Shown here one piece after another: positions 21,826 through 30,593 of a DNA stretch of 35,355 nt. The notes under the pieces were generated by a model that saw only the letters and a list, made by a program, of their open reading frames with translations, ran no database searches and was not told the DNA's origin. A program made the translations under genes and the position numbers. Source of the stretch: Prevotellaceae bacterium (GTDB lineage Bacteria; Bacteroidota; Bacteroidia; Bacteroidales; UBA932). The DNA lies in assembly GCA_031258755.1 (NCBI GenBank), contig JAIRMK010000146.1, positions 1 through 35,355 of the forward strand, read 5' to 3'. Numbering within the stretch: position 1 is the stretch's first letter; the number at the start of each line of letters is the position of its first letter.

Positions 21826-23142
21826 ATGCAAAGAGTAAAAGGGATAGCGTCATCGTTACAGTTCAATGTGAACAGGGTATTCAGGCCGGTGTTCGGAACT
21901 GCCAAGCCGATAATTGACATTGTCGGCGGGCGCGGTCGTGGGGGCTCATACTTTGGCACGGACTACTTCCTGATGCTGATGCTATCGGAGCAACACTTCA
22001 GGGGTTGCTTCCTTCGGCAGGCGTTCAATGACATTCGGGACAGTCTGTTCAGGGACTTCAAGGACAGGCTTGAGGAGCATGAGCTACCGCTCTCGCACTT
22101 CCACATCAATGAGAGTGAGATGCGGATACGGCACGTACCGACAGGCAACACCATCATCAGCAAGGGTTTTGTGACCAGTTCCAACCGGACGGCCAAATTA
22201 AAGTCGTTGGCCGGGATTACCCACGTGCTAATTGAGGAGGCCAACGAGATAAGCGAAGAACAGTTTGACCAGCTGCTGTTGAGCCTTCGGACGGTTAAGA
22301 CAGACCGGATACAGGCGCTCAGGATATTCAACCCGCCGAGCAAGAAGCATTGGATTTGGCGGGATTATAACCTTACCGAAAGCGATGTAAAAGGCTACTA
22401 TACCTATATACCAAAGACGGACAGCCCGGTAGAAATGATATTTTCCACGTATCAAAACAATACCAAGAACCTCAATGCCGAATATATTTCACATCTGGAA
22501 AGGATGCAGTCCCGCCCGGAGCAATACAATACGATTGTTCGCGGGTTGATTTCAGAGGGTAATATCGGGCGGATATACACCCATTTCAAACCGTGCAGCG
22601 TGGAAGAATTTAACGCTATTGATTCACGGACGGTGTATGCCATCGACTTTGGTTATAGTGAAGACCCGACGGCGTTGGTAGCTATCAAATGGAAGGATAA
22701 CCGGCTGTTTGTCCACGAACTCATATATCAGCCGGGACTGGATGACTTAGCTATTGCTAAACGGTTTATCGACTTTGGAGTTACCTACAAGGATTTAATC
22801 ATTGCCGATTATGGTAACGGCGGTGATGTGCGTATTCACAACCTGCGTTCCGGCGGCTCCGGCGCTTGGAGCAATATTCCCGGATACCCCGACCTGCGGA
22901 AAGGGTTTAGCGTGTACTATGCCGAGAAGGGCGCCGGGTCGATTGCCGGCGGTATTAACCTTGTCAAATCGTATGAGGTTTACATGACCGAAGCGAGTAG
23001 GAACGGATGGAACGAAGTACAGGAGTACTGTTGGGCGGTAGGCCGCGATAAGGATATATTGGACGTTCCGGTGGATAAATATAATCACATCATGGACAGC
23101 ATACGGTACTTTACTACCTACCGGGCCGCACATGGAATTTAA
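21826..23142 (+). CDS. terL: Terminase large subunit
   Basis: This 438-residue two-domain packaging motor has an ATPase domain with a deviant Walker A GGRGRGGSYFGTDYF (about 30-44), where the GKS lysine is absent and arginines replace it. Walker B is THVLIEEANEI, and motif III-like LLLSLRTVKTDRIQALRIFNP follows. The C-terminal RNase H-like nuclease has the acidic TVYAIDFGYSEDPTALVAI, then LIIADYGNGGDVRI and a late Asp (YNHIMDSIRY). It pumps DNA into the prohead and cuts it. It belongs to the Terminase_3/PBSX XtmB-like group. Confidence 0.93.
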   Translation: MQRVKGIASSLQFNVNRVFRPVFGTAKPIIDIVGGRGRGGSYFGTDYFLMLMLSEQHFRGCFLRQAFNDIRDSLFRDFKDRLEEHELPLSHFHINESEMRIRHVPTGNTIISKGFVTSSNRTAKLKSLAGITHVLIEEANEISEEQFDQLLLSLRTVKTDRIQALRIFNPPSKKHWIWRDYNLTESDVKGYYTYIPKTDSPVEMIFSTYQNNTKNLNAEYISHLERMQSRPEQYNTIVRGLISEGNIGRIYTHFKPCSVEEFNAIDSRTVYAIDFGYSEDPTALVAIKWKDNRLFVHELIYQPGLDDLAIAKRFIDFGVTYKDLIIADYGNGGDVRIHNLRSGGSGAWSNIPGYPDLRKGFSVYYAEKGAGSIAGGINLVKSYEVYMTEASRNGWNEVQEYCWAVGRDKDILDVPVDKYNHIMDSIRYFTTYRAAHGI

Positions 23143-23153
23143 CACGATGAAAT

Positions 23154-24566
23154 ATGGGATTTATTCGTAACATAGCAATAAAAGGACTGACAAGAATGGC
23201 AGGTAAAAGCCTCGGTAGCGGGGTTGGTAATTTTTTCATGCCATTTGGTTCGTTCTCGCTGGGTAGTAAGAGCAGTAAGAAAATCTACGAGGAAGCGGCC
23301 GTATTATCGACCGTGATTAACAAGCGGGCGCAATGTTTCGGTAATGCTATTGTGTACGTGAAGGACAAACAGGAAAACGAGCCGGACACGTCGCAGGCAA
23401 AGCGGTTGCGTGACCTGCTGAACAGTCCTAACCAATTTATGAGTTGGGAACAGATGTACCGGGCGACGGAAGCCTACCGGATGCTCTACGGCCATTGTGT
23501 ATGGTTGAAGTTATCAGCTTTTGAAAACGATATGCCGACGGCCCTGTATATCATAAACCCGGAACATATACAGATAGATATTGACAAAAATAATCCGTTT
23601 ATCGGCCGGGAAGCGGTGAAGAAAATACGAATAGGCGGTAAAGACACAGGATTAACCATTGACGACCTGATTATATTTAATGACATAAAAGTGGGATTTA
23701 CCGGTAACGCATTATTGGCGCAATCCCGAATGACCGCCTTATCGAATGAGAGTAAGCTGTTACAGGTCATTGCTGATGCCGAACTGTCTATTATACGCAA
23801 TCGCGGGGCGTTGGGTATATTGGCAAAAGACGGCCGCGACACTTCAACTGTCGGCGTATATGAAGAAAGCGTAGATAAGATACAGGAGCAGTATAAAAGG
23901 TACGGTATTTCATCGGAGCAGTGGAATATTATTATCACGTCGGCGGCGCTGAAATGGTATTCTATTACGCAGCCCTTGAAAGATTTGATGTTGCCCGAAT
24001 TTGAAGAACAGACGGCAAAGAAAATCTGTGGAGTTTTCGACGTGCCGTTTGAACTGTTGCCACTTTCCGGCCAGTCCACGTATGCCAACCGGAAAGAAGC
24101 GCTGCGGGAACTGTATCAGAATTATGTTATACCGTCGTCCAATGGCGATGCACGAGTGTTGACCGACGCCCTTTGCAAGGGTACAGGGCTAACCATCACG
24201 ATGGATTACTCCGATATGTACATATTCCAAGAGGACATGAAGCAGAAGGCCGATAGTGCTAACGTAGCCATTGCTGCTTTTAATGCGGCACAGGCAGCGG
24301 GCAATATCACCCGCGAAGAGTGGCGGGCGCTGGTTGCGGAGTATGTCAACATCGACCCGGCGGCGGCCATGCTGGAACAAAAGGTAATGCTTGCGCAACA
24401 GTTAGGCGTTAGTGGTTTACAGTCGCTTATGGCGTTGGTGGCAGATGTCAATTTAACCCCCAATCAAAAGAGGGCATTACTCGTTAGCGTATTCGACCGG
24501 ACGCCGGAAGAAGCGCTTGAAATGATACCGGAAGTTGAAACAATAAATAAGACAGGAAATGTTTAA
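23154..24566 (+). CDS. HK97-family portal protein
   Basis: This 470-residue protein has the HK97-type order: N-terminal basic leader, AAVLSTVINKRAQCFGNAIV, RLRDLLNSPNQFMSWEQMYR, GHCVWLKL, IINPEHI, DDLIIFNDIK, and later FDVPFELLPLSGQSTYANRK plus a long C-terminal helix. Twelve copies form the DNA channel at the capsid vertex and bind terminase and the connector. Its end overlaps the prohead protease start by 8 nt. Confidence 0.92.
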   Translation: MGFIRNIAIKGLTRMAGKSLGSGVGNFFMPFGSFSLGSKSSKKIYEEAAVLSTVINKRAQCFGNAIVYVKDKQENEPDTSQAKRLRDLLNSPNQFMSWEQMYRATEAYRMLYGHCVWLKLSAFENDMPTALYIINPEHIQIDIDKNNPFIGREAVKKIRIGGKDTGLTIDDLIIFNDIKVGFTGNALLAQSRMTALSNESKLLQVIADAELSIIRNRGALGILAKDGRDTSTVGVYEESVDKIQEQYKRYGISSEQWNIIITSAALKWYSITQPLKDLMLPEFEEQTAKKICGVFDVPFELLPLSGQSTYANRKEALRELYQNYVIPSSNGDARVLTDALCKGTGLTITMDYSDMYIFQEDMKQKADSANVAIAAFNAAQAAGNITREEWRALVAEYVNIDPAAAMLEQKVMLAQQLGVSGLQSLMALVADVNLTPNQKRALLVSVFDRTPEEALEMIPEVETINKTGNV

Positions 24567-25299
24567 GAAAGAGCATAATAAACCGGCAAGGCAATTGAAC
24601 GCATTGCGTTACAAGAGTGTAAAGGTAGATGCACCGGCCATTGACGAGCAGAGCATGGTTGTTTCGGGCTATCTCGCATCGTTCGACACGGTGGATGAAA
24701 TGGGCGACCGCCTGCACAAAGGTTGTTTTGCCAAGTCTATCAAAGAGCACGGGCCGCAAAGTGACAGCCCGCGCAAAATACTGTTGTGCTATCAGCATTA
24801 CATGGACAAGCCGATAGGTCAGTTTACCGAGTTGAAAGAAGATGACAAGGGGCTGTATTTTGAGGCAAAACTCGACGATATACCGCTCGTTCGCGACACG
24901 GTGATACCGCAATACAAGTCCGGTACACTCAATCAGCATTCTATCGGTTATTGTTACGTCAAGATAGATTGGACAGGAGAAGGGCAAATGAATGAGATAT
25001 GCGAGGTGTACGAGGTGGAGCTATACGAGGGCTCGGTGGTCACCGCCGGGTGCAACGAGAACACGCCGTTTCTGGGCTTCAAAAACCTGACGTCCGCACA
25101 GGTGGAGCAGGCCTATAAGGAACTTGACAAAATCGCTGTTAAATTAAGCAAATTCGACAGAATTAAAATAAAGCAACTATTCGATTCACTTATTACGAAA
25201 GCCGAAGACACTCCGCCGGAGCCGTCCACGCCGAAGGGTAAGCCGGACAATACGCGCAAGTCAATCAATCAATTATTTATTAAAAACGTTAAAAAATGA
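24559..25299 (+). CDS. HK97-family prohead protease with shared C-terminal tail
   Basis: The protein has 246 residues. The protease domain (15-165) has SMVVSGYLASFDTVDEMGDR, the catalytic His in LLCYQHYMDKPIGQ and the Ser in LNQHSIGYCYVKID, as in the herpesvirus-type assemblin fold. It processes capsid protein during prohead maturation. A Pro-rich linker leads to the tail KPDNTRKSINQLFIKNVKK, which matches the last 19 residues of the TIR-like protein at 10590-11255 at 13 positions. The MCP gene start overlaps its stop as ATGA. Confidence 0.92.
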   Translation: MFKKEHNKPARQLNALRYKSVKVDAPAIDEQSMVVSGYLASFDTVDEMGDRLHKGCFAKSIKEHGPQSDSPRKILLCYQHYMDKPIGQFTELKEDDKGLYFEAKLDDIPLVRDTVIPQYKSGTLNQHSIGYCYVKIDWTGEGQMNEICEVYEVELYEGSVVTAGCNENTPFLGFKNLTSAQVEQAYKELDKIAVKLSKFDRIKIKQLFDSLITKAEDTPPEPSTPKGKPDNTRKSINQLFIKNVKK

Positions 25300-26807
25300 A
25301 AGGATTAAGAACGCTGTATAAAGACAGCAAGAAAAACAGCCTTTACGGAATGAAGGCGAAACGACAGTTTCACATCCTGCTTATGGCCTTTGCGCTGTTC
25401 ATCGGGATGGGTGCGCTCTGCTACGCGGCAGATACGGTTATCGGTAAAACAACCGGTATTGTGATGATGGCTACCGCTCCGGCGGCGGTGCTGAAAAAGT
25501 CCAACAAAGAAATTATTGCGGACAAAAAAGCGAAATTGCAAAAGAACTTTGCCAATGTAATGAAGTCACTCGATGAGAACGGACAGGCGATGCTCGAAGC
25601 CATTATTGCGGAAATAGATGAACTCTACACGCTGGTCAATGATGAGGGGTTGCCCGATATTATAGAGGCGTTACAAACGAAGCTCACAGAGCTGGAAGGC
25701 AAGTTGCCGAAAGATGAAGAAGCGGCCGCCGCTGAGGAGGAATTAAAGAAGCTCAAACAGGCTGTTGCCGATTTGAAATTAGGGAAATTCGGCAATGCTC
25801 AAAAATCGTTCAAAGAACAGTTTAAAGACTTCCTTGGTTCGGCAGAGTTTAAGGACGCGGTGAAGTCAAAGAAAGAGCAGGTATTTACCATCAAAGCGGT
25901 TGCCACGATAACCACGGCGAATGCCTCAGCCAGCGCTCCGCATGCGTTGTCGTTTGAAATTGTTCCGGGCATACAGGAAAAGCCATTTGAGGACAATGTG
26001 GTATTGGCGGCGTTGTCGAAAGGTGGTACGAGCTCGGCCACGATTATTTGGATAAACCGCAAAGATAAGGACGGTGGCGCGGCGTTTATCTCGGAAGGCG
26101 GGTTGAAACCGCTCAAAGACTGGACGTATGAAGAAGAAAACAGCAAGGCGAAGAAAGTTGCAGTAAGCACGAAGGTATCGACAGAAATGCTGAATGATTT
26201 TGAGTTCATGGAAAGTGAAATCCGCATGTTGCTTGAGCGCGACCTGCTCAAAGTCGTAGATGAAAAATTATTGAGCGGCGCCGGTGGGGTAGAGCCTGAC
26301 GGTATTCTGAGCGGCGCAGCTGCTTATGTGGGTACAGGATTAGACGAAACCATTACACGCCCCACCAACGCCGACGCTATCCGTGCCGGTATGCTGCAAA
26401 TGCGCCTGTTGAACTACAAGCCCGATGTGGTGTTTATGAACCCCACTGACACGGCTGCTTTGGATTTGCTCAAGACTGCCGATGGTCATTACATCAAAGT
26501 AGAGATAGACGCGATTATGCAGCACATCAAGGTAATTGAAACAACCGAAGTAACGGCCGGCAGCTTCCTGTTGATGGACACCCAAAAATGGACGGTAAAA
26601 ATCCTTGAAGATTTAGAAGTGAAGTTTGGCTGGGAAAACGACGACTTCCGCAAAAACCTTGTGACGGTGATTGCCGAAATGCGTTTGCATAGCTATCAAT
26701 ATTCGGTGGACGCCGGCGCTGTGCTGTATGACGAATTTGCGACCGTTAAAACGGCATTGGCAGTTCCCGAACCTGAACCGCCCGCAAGTGGCAGTAGCAG
26801 CTCTTAG
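25296..26807 (+). CDS. HK97-fold major capsid protein with hydrophobic N-terminus
   Basis: The protein has 503 residues. From about residue 70 a coiled-coil delta (scaffold-like) domain (KKAKLQKNFANVMKSLDENG, ELKKLKQAVADLKL) precedes the HK97 fold. Fold landmarks are FEIVPGIQEKPFEDNVVLAA, INRKDKDGGAAFISEGGLKP, KVAVSTKVSTEMLNDFEFME and a C-terminal FRKNLVTVIAEMRLHSYQYS. Uncommonly, residues 24-45 (RQFHILLMAFALFIGMGALC) look like a signal peptide or membrane helix. That segment may be removed with the delta domain by the protease encoded just upstream. The C-terminus is Pro/Ser-rich. Confidence 0.92.
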   Translation: MKGLRTLYKDSKKNSLYGMKAKRQFHILLMAFALFIGMGALCYAADTVIGKTTGIVMMATAPAAVLKKSNKEIIADKKAKLQKNFANVMKSLDENGQAMLEAIIAEIDELYTLVNDEGLPDIIEALQTKLTELEGKLPKDEEAAAAEEELKKLKQAVADLKLGKFGNAQKSFKEQFKDFLGSAEFKDAVKSKKEQVFTIKAVATITTANASASAPHALSFEIVPGIQEKPFEDNVVLAALSKGGTSSATIIWINRKDKDGGAAFISEGGLKPLKDWTYEEENSKAKKVAVSTKVSTEMLNDFEFMESEIRMLLERDLLKVVDEKLLSGAGGVEPDGILSGAAAYVGTGLDETITRPTNADAIRAGMLQMRLLNYKPDVVFMNPTDTAALDLLKTADGHYIKVEIDAIMQHIKVIETTEVTAGSFLLMDTQKWTVKILEDLEVKFGWENDDFRKNLVTVIAEMRLHSYQYSVDAGAVLYDEFATVKTALAVPEPEPPASGSSSS

Positions 26808-26842
26808 TAGCGTAATTGTGTAACTATTAAAAAAATAAAAAA

Positions 26843-26992
26843 ATGTCAACAGAAAAGAAAATCAAACTGAACGAGCGGGTCGAGGTGGTAGGTACCGGCA
26901 AAGTATCCACCTTCCCGAAGGGTAAAAAATTCAGTGTACACACCGAATTGGCGGAAAAGCTTGTTAAATCGGGTAAAGCCACCAAGAAATGA
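26843..26992 (+). CDS. Small virion-associated-type protein, 49 aa
   Basis: ATG 26843 to TGA 26992; the stop overlaps the next gene as ATGA. The peptide (KKIKLNERVEVVGTGKVSTF, PKGKKFSVHTELAEKLVKSG) resembles the short SH3-like proteins found between capsid and connector genes in phages, with the pattern hydrophobic core, GKK-F-V-A-LAEKLV-SG-A. No precise function is assigned. It lies 35 nt after the capsid gene. Confidence 0.65.
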   Translation: MSTEKKIKLNERVEVVGTGKVSTFPKGKKFSVHTELAEKLVKSGKATKK

Positions 26993-27456
26993 CTATCACG
27001 CCGGATATATTCGAGGTCGGCCTGAAAATCGGGCAAGTGGAACACTCCGACGTGGCGGCACGGGTGCAGTGGTTTATCAATGAATATGAGCCAAAGTACT
27101 TGAGAAAGCTACTGGGGAAAGAGCTTGCCCGGTTGTTTCGGGAAGAATACGCAAAAGAAATCCACGACGAAAAGTGGGACGCGCTGGCTGCTAATGTGAA
27201 AAACATGGTAGCCCGCTACGTTTATTTTTACTATCACATCAAAAACGAAACGGTAACAACCGGGGTTGGAGAGGCGATAATGAAGACAGAAAACGCTGAG
27301 CGTACAACGATTGCCTACAAGGCTGTTTCGGCGTGGAATGAGATGGTAGAAATGAACCTTGAATTTTGCCAAAGTATAGACAGGGACGTTTACCCTGAAT
27401 ATTCCGGCTACGTAATTAGCGATATTTACACCTTCAAAAACACGTTTGGGATATGA
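26989..27456 (+). CDS. Head-tail connector-like protein
   Basis: This 155-residue helical protein (ITPDIFEVGLKIGQVEHSDV, VQWFINEYEPKYLRKLLGKE, MVARYVYFYYHIKNETVTTG, AYKAVSAWNEMVEMN) lies directly after the capsid genes. Position and fold resemble connector (gp6-like adaptor) proteins of Bacteroidetes phages. It should form a ring under the portal. The assignment rests on position and helix pattern, not on a catalytic motif. It overlaps both neighbours by 4 nt. Confidence 0.65.
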   Translation: MTITPDIFEVGLKIGQVEHSDVAARVQWFINEYEPKYLRKLLGKELARLFREEYAKEIHDEKWDALAANVKNMVARYVYFYYHIKNETVTTGVGEAIMKTENAERTTIAYKAVSAWNEMVEMNLEFCQSIDRDVYPEYSGYVISDIYTFKNTFGI

Positions 27457-27989
27457 TTAATGTCGTCGATGTTATAGGTAGGATTGTAGGTAAAACCTCT
27501 AATACTGTTGAAAAACAGATAGGGAAAAGGGTGTTTTACCAGTACGGCAATATCATTGAACTCGATGAAATATTACAGTCATATTCCAACTCTACGAAAG
27601 AATTTCGCGAGCAGAAGTATCCGGCAGTATTTCTGCTCACGGACTTCCGGGAGAGGCGTAACAGTAACCCCGATTATGAAACAGAAGCGTTTTTGCAACT
27701 GTTAATTGTAGAGAGTAGCGTGAAGGATTATCGAACTGCCGACAGGTATGAAAAGGTTTTCAATACCGTTTTACACCCGATATATGAAGCGTTTATTAAG
27801 CAATTAGAAAAAGACAGCCAAATACTTAAGCAGAAATATGGCCTTATTCCGCACGATTTCATCAACCGTTCCCTGATTTCGGGCTTTCAGTTGAAAACAC
27901 AGTCGGGAGCCACAAGAAACCTTCTTTCTGATTTCGTGGATGCTGTCGAAATAAACAATTTAAATTTAATAATTTTAAAAACTTGTTGA
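27453..27989 (+). CDS. Tail completion/head-tail joining-like protein
   Basis: This 178-residue protein is expected between the connector and the major tail protein. Segments such as YPAVFLLTDFRERRNSNPDY, ETEAFLQLLIVESSVKDYRT and YEKVFNTVLHPIYEAFIKQL fit the alpha/beta fold of tail-completion proteins that cap the tail tube. No specific motif confirms it. Start overlaps the connector stop (ATGA); the next gene starts 1 nt after its stop. Confidence 0.6.
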   Translation: MINVVDVIGRIVGKTSNTVEKQIGKRVFYQYGNIIELDEILQSYSNSTKEFREQKYPAVFLLTDFRERRNSNPDYETEAFLQLLIVESSVKDYRTADRYEKVFNTVLHPIYEAFIKQLEKDSQILKQKYGLIPHDFINRSLISGFQLKTQSGATRNLLSDFVDAVEINNLNLIILKTC

Positions 27990-27990
27990 T

Positions 27991-28896
27991 ATGAGCAACT
28001 ATTGTTCAAGCTCCGGTGGAAATACCGGAAGACCGGCGTGTGATTTAAGCGCCATTATTACGGTGGGCATAATACTCACGCCGAAAAACGCGGTGATTGC
28101 CGCGGGAACGGAAAACCTGTTGGACTTCTTTAAATCAAAGTTTAAAGAAGACGTCAAGGCAAACCGTTGGTACCCTATTGTCGATAAGAGTTGGACGGTA
28201 ACTAATAATTCAGAGGAGCCGGTTGTCGGTACTTTGGGTTCCGGTTACTCTGAAAAGCTTAGAGACGGTAACGCTATTTACAAATATGACCTTGCATTTG
28301 GCTTGTGTAAAAGCAAGACGATTGGCCAATTCGACGGCTGGCGGGGTGGTGTATTTCTTGTTTCAAATGATGGAAGGATTGTCGGGCGCCGGCAGGAAGA
28401 TGGAAGTCTGGCCGCGTTTCTTCCAACGTCTTTGTACACAACTGCCAATCCGCTCGGTGACGGCCAAAACATCTCGGTTATTTCCCTGACCGCGAATTTC
28501 GGAAACCTTAAACTGTTTTCTGAAATTTTGGAAGTTTCCGAAAAGATAGAAGGCTTTGACGTTGATGAACTGAATGGCATTATTGACGTGAAACTTTCTG
28601 TTCTCGGAACGGCTTCGTCGTCGGTAGATTTATTGTTGAAAACCAAATACGATGGCATAAACCTGTTCGATGTGTACAGTAACAAGCTGGACAAAGCCGC
28701 AGCGTGGAAGGTTGTAAATAAAGCCACCGGTGAATTGGCTACCCCGACCACGGTAAGCGCACGGGCCGACACAAAGGCTATCCGTATCGCCTTAGCTGCC
28801 GGAACGTATGTGATTTCACTCGACAGTGTTTCGGCGCTGGAAGCTGCCGGGCTGTTGGGCTATGAAAGCAATGAAGTTACCGTTGTAATTGCGTAA
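27991..28896 (+). CDS. Putative major tail protein with Ig-like C-terminal domain
   Basis: This 301-residue beta-rich protein begins MSNYCSSSGGNTGRPACDLS. The middle (VGTLGSGYSEKLRDGNAIYK, WRGGVFLVSNDGRIVGRRQE) is consistent with a tail-tube domain. The last 80 residues (VNKATGELATPTTVSARADT, IALAAGTYVISLDSV) look like an Ig-like surface domain, as on many major tail proteins. It lies at the expected place before the tail assembly genes. An intrinsic terminator after the next gene fits a highly expressed tube gene. Confidence 0.7.
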   Translation: MSNYCSSSGGNTGRPACDLSAIITVGIILTPKNAVIAAGTENLLDFFKSKFKEDVKANRWYPIVDKSWTVTNNSEEPVVGTLGSGYSEKLRDGNAIYKYDLAFGLCKSKTIGQFDGWRGGVFLVSNDGRIVGRRQEDGSLAAFLPTSLYTTANPLGDGQNISVISLTANFGNLKLFSEILEVSEKIEGFDVDELNGIIDVKLSVLGTASSSVDLLLKTKYDGINLFDVYSNKLDKAAAWKVVNKATGELATPTTVSARADTKAIRIALAAGTYVISLDSVSALEAAGLLGYESNEVTVVIA

Positions 28897-28900
28897 GGCC

Positions 28901-29134
28901 ATGTATATCAATGACGTTGATTATGATGAGAAATGGGCAAGGTCGGTAAGCGAACAGGAGTTTGTGAGCCGGCTGACGCCTGTTCTCTGGCCGGAACTGC
29001 CGGAGCTCATTAGAAAGGAGAAACTGGCGGCTGCCTATGCGTTGATCACGGATAAGAAGGTACTGCCGGCGAAAGCGAAACAGATGGCCGTGCAGCAGCC
29101 CGAAGAAACGAAAGTAAAAAAAGGGGCTGAATAA
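28901..29134 (+). CDS. Small tail-region protein
   Basis: This 77-residue protein (from ATG 28901; the frame extends to a TTG at 28889) is helical (WARSVSEQEFVSRLTPVLWP, KEKLAAAYALITDKKVLPAK) with an acidic to basic tail. It lies 4 nt after the major tail gene. A strong terminator hairpin overlaps its stop codon. Function unknown; it may be a tail assembly factor. Confidence 0.55.
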   Translation: MYINDVDYDEKWARSVSEQEFVSRLTPVLWPELPELIRKEKLAAAYALITDKKVLPAKAKQMAVQQPEETKVKKGAE

Positions 29135-29146
29135 GCCCCTTTTTTT
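29117..29146. terminator. Bidirectional-type intrinsic terminator between tail genes
   Basis: GGGGCT (29123-29128) pairs with AGCCCC (29134-29139) around a 5-nt loop; an A-tract precedes and a T-tract follows, extending the stem. It lies inside the late operon and should reduce expression of the genes after the tail tube. Confidence 0.75.
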
Positions 29147-29156
29147 AACTCAAACA

Positions 29157-29642
29157 ATGACACTTGACGACTTCATACACCGATTGCGTACATTTGACGC
29201 TCAGAAGCTTGCTTATAACGTATTGAGCCGGCACGAAGAAGATTTGATATATGCACAACATAACCAGCTGGCAGCGGGCCAGGATTTGAAGGGAGAGTAT
29301 TTGAAACCAACAATTTTAAATGACCCCTATTTCAAAGGTAATAGAAAATGGGCGCAATGGTGGGTAGAAAATAAGGCGCAACCGCCGTCTGATTTTGGTA
29401 CGAAGCCAGATTATATCGCTAATCTTATCTTTTCTACTGGGGAAATCGTGTGGGAAGAAATACGTGTTTTTCCCTTCGGCGGTAAAGATTTACGACTTGG
29501 TGCGGAGTTTGGTATTCAAATGGAAATAGAGAATAAATATGGTGATGTTTTCGGGTTAAATCCACATGGCGTAAAATATATCAGAGAAGGCTTTTTTGAC
29601 CGGGAATTTGTTGATGAGGCACGAAAACACTTTTTTGGATGA
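29157..29642 (+). CDS. Phage tail-region protein, unknown
   Basis: The protein has 161 residues. It starts TLDDFIHRLRTFDAQKLAYN, has YKLKPT-like YLKPTILNDPYFKGNRKWAQ in the middle and NKYGDVFGLNPHGVKYIREG near the end. This is a pattern I associate with Bacteroidetes phage tail-module proteins of unknown function. It is the first gene after the internal terminator and overlaps the next by 4 nt. No enzymatic motif is visible. Confidence 0.6.
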   Translation: MTLDDFIHRLRTFDAQKLAYNVLSRHEEDLIYAQHNQLAAGQDLKGEYLKPTILNDPYFKGNRKWAQWWVENKAQPPSDFGTKPDYIANLIFSTGEIVWEEIRVFPFGGKDLRLGAEFGIQMEIENKYGDVFGLNPHGVKYIREGFFDREFVDEARKHFFG

Positions 29643-29827
29643 TGGGATGCGGCTGCGGGAAAAATATAGAAAAAGACGCGAAGCGCGAGCGGGTGCTGGA
29701 GTTGGCGAAGCAATACCAGCGGACGCACGGCGGGGTGGTGGTGTTCTACCGGTGTAATGATTACGATTTTACAACGCTTGAAAACTTTGATGAAGATGGA
29801 AAAACAGACATTGAATATATCCTGTAA
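29639..29827 (+). CDS. Hypothetical small tail-region protein
   Basis: This 62-residue protein begins with a Cys-rich MMGCGCGKN and continues with a basic helix (EKDAKRERVLELAKQYQRTH) and a strand-rich acidic end. It overlaps the previous gene by 4 nt and the next by 32 nt. Function unknown. It may act with the next gene in tail assembly; the two frames differ by +1, unlike the -1 frameshift pairs of lambda. Confidence 0.5.
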   Translation: MMGCGCGKNIEKDAKRERVLELAKQYQRTHGGVVVFYRCNDYDFTTLENFDEDGKTDIEYIL

Positions 29828-30377
29828 GTGCAGCGAGGTGACGCTGGATGAGTTTATAGACTGCCTCATAAATAGCAACCTGCGGCGGCTGGTGCGTTCC
29901 GGCAGTCCCACCGATACGGAATTGCAGGCGGCGTGGTCGGCATTATATCAGGATTATATGAAACAATGCGCCGGCGAAAAAAACAAATACCTTTTCGCAT
30001 TGTACAAACGGACAGCGGTATTGCAGGCAAGATTAAAGGCCGCCACTACGATTTTAAATGAAGCACTGCCTGACGACGAAAAGATTGAATTTTTGAAACA
30101 GGTAGATTATAGCGGGAACATAGATAGTATTGTTGCGAAAATACAACGCGATACCGTTATACTCTCCGGTGCAATTAATGAACTGAACGCAGCAAAATCA
30201 GGCGGCAGCGAGGACGGAATGACGGAAAGCGATTTTACCCGATGGATAGTATCTGTGAGCAAATTTATGGGCTACCGGATAGACAGGCATGAGGTCACAG
30301 TGTCGGAATTTTTGGAAATGAACCGGGAATGGGAAGAAACGGCTAAGGCGAAAGCGAAATTGAAACAGAAGAATTAG
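29796..30377 (+). CDS. Tail assembly-type protein upstream of tape measure
   Basis: This 193-residue protein starts at ATG 29796 (the frame extends upstream to 29757) and is mainly helical: SEVTLDEFIDCLINSNLRRL, YKRTAVLQARLKAATTILNE, RDTVILSGAINELNAAKSGG, and a charged C-terminus. Its place before the tape measure gene is where tail assembly chaperones are found, but no known chaperone motif is seen. Its end overlaps the end of the minus-strand membrane gene by 4 nt. Confidence 0.6.
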   Translation: MEKQTLNISCKCSEVTLDEFIDCLINSNLRRLVRSGSPTDTELQAAWSALYQDYMKQCAGEKNKYLFALYKRTAVLQARLKAATTILNEALPDDEKIEFLKQVDYSGNIDSIVAKIQRDTVILSGAINELNAAKSGGSEDGMTESDFTRWIVSVSKFMGYRIDRHEVTVSEFLEMNREWEETAKAKAKLKQKN

Positions 30378-30556
30378 CGGGCTACTATTTCAACCGGAAT
30401 GCTCATAGGCCTTACATCGGTGGCATGATGTACGATAAAAAACAGAATAGCGGCCAATATTGCAACAAATACAGGTGTAACTATCAGATAAGTAAGGAGA
30501 GTGACGCCGCCCCTGTTTCGAGTTAATTCGTGTTTGATTTTTTTAATTAAGTTCAT
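30374..30556 (-). CDS. Single-helix membrane protein (moron) on the opposite strand
   Basis: This 60-residue protein has a basic N-terminus (NLIKKIKHELTRNRGG), one membrane helix (LTYLIVTPVFVAILAAILFF) and a short polar end. It is read against the tail genes, between the tail assembly gene and the tape measure gene, and has its own consensus promoter 38 nt upstream of the ATG. This is the layout of a moron expressed in the lysogen while late genes are silent. Candidate roles include superinfection exclusion. The promoter makes a chance ORF unlikely. Confidence 0.7.
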   Translation of the reverse strand: MNLIKKIKHELTRNRGGVTLLTYLIVTPVFVAILAAILFFIVHHATDVRPMSIPVEIVAR

Positions 30557-30593
30557 AATTAACGAGTTTTTAAATAGTTAATTACTTTATTTA

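Noticed and set aside
29639..30377. Programmed frameshift pair of tail assembly chaperones
   Set aside because: The second frame is +1 (or -2) relative to the first, it has its own ATG, and I see no clear slippery sequence.
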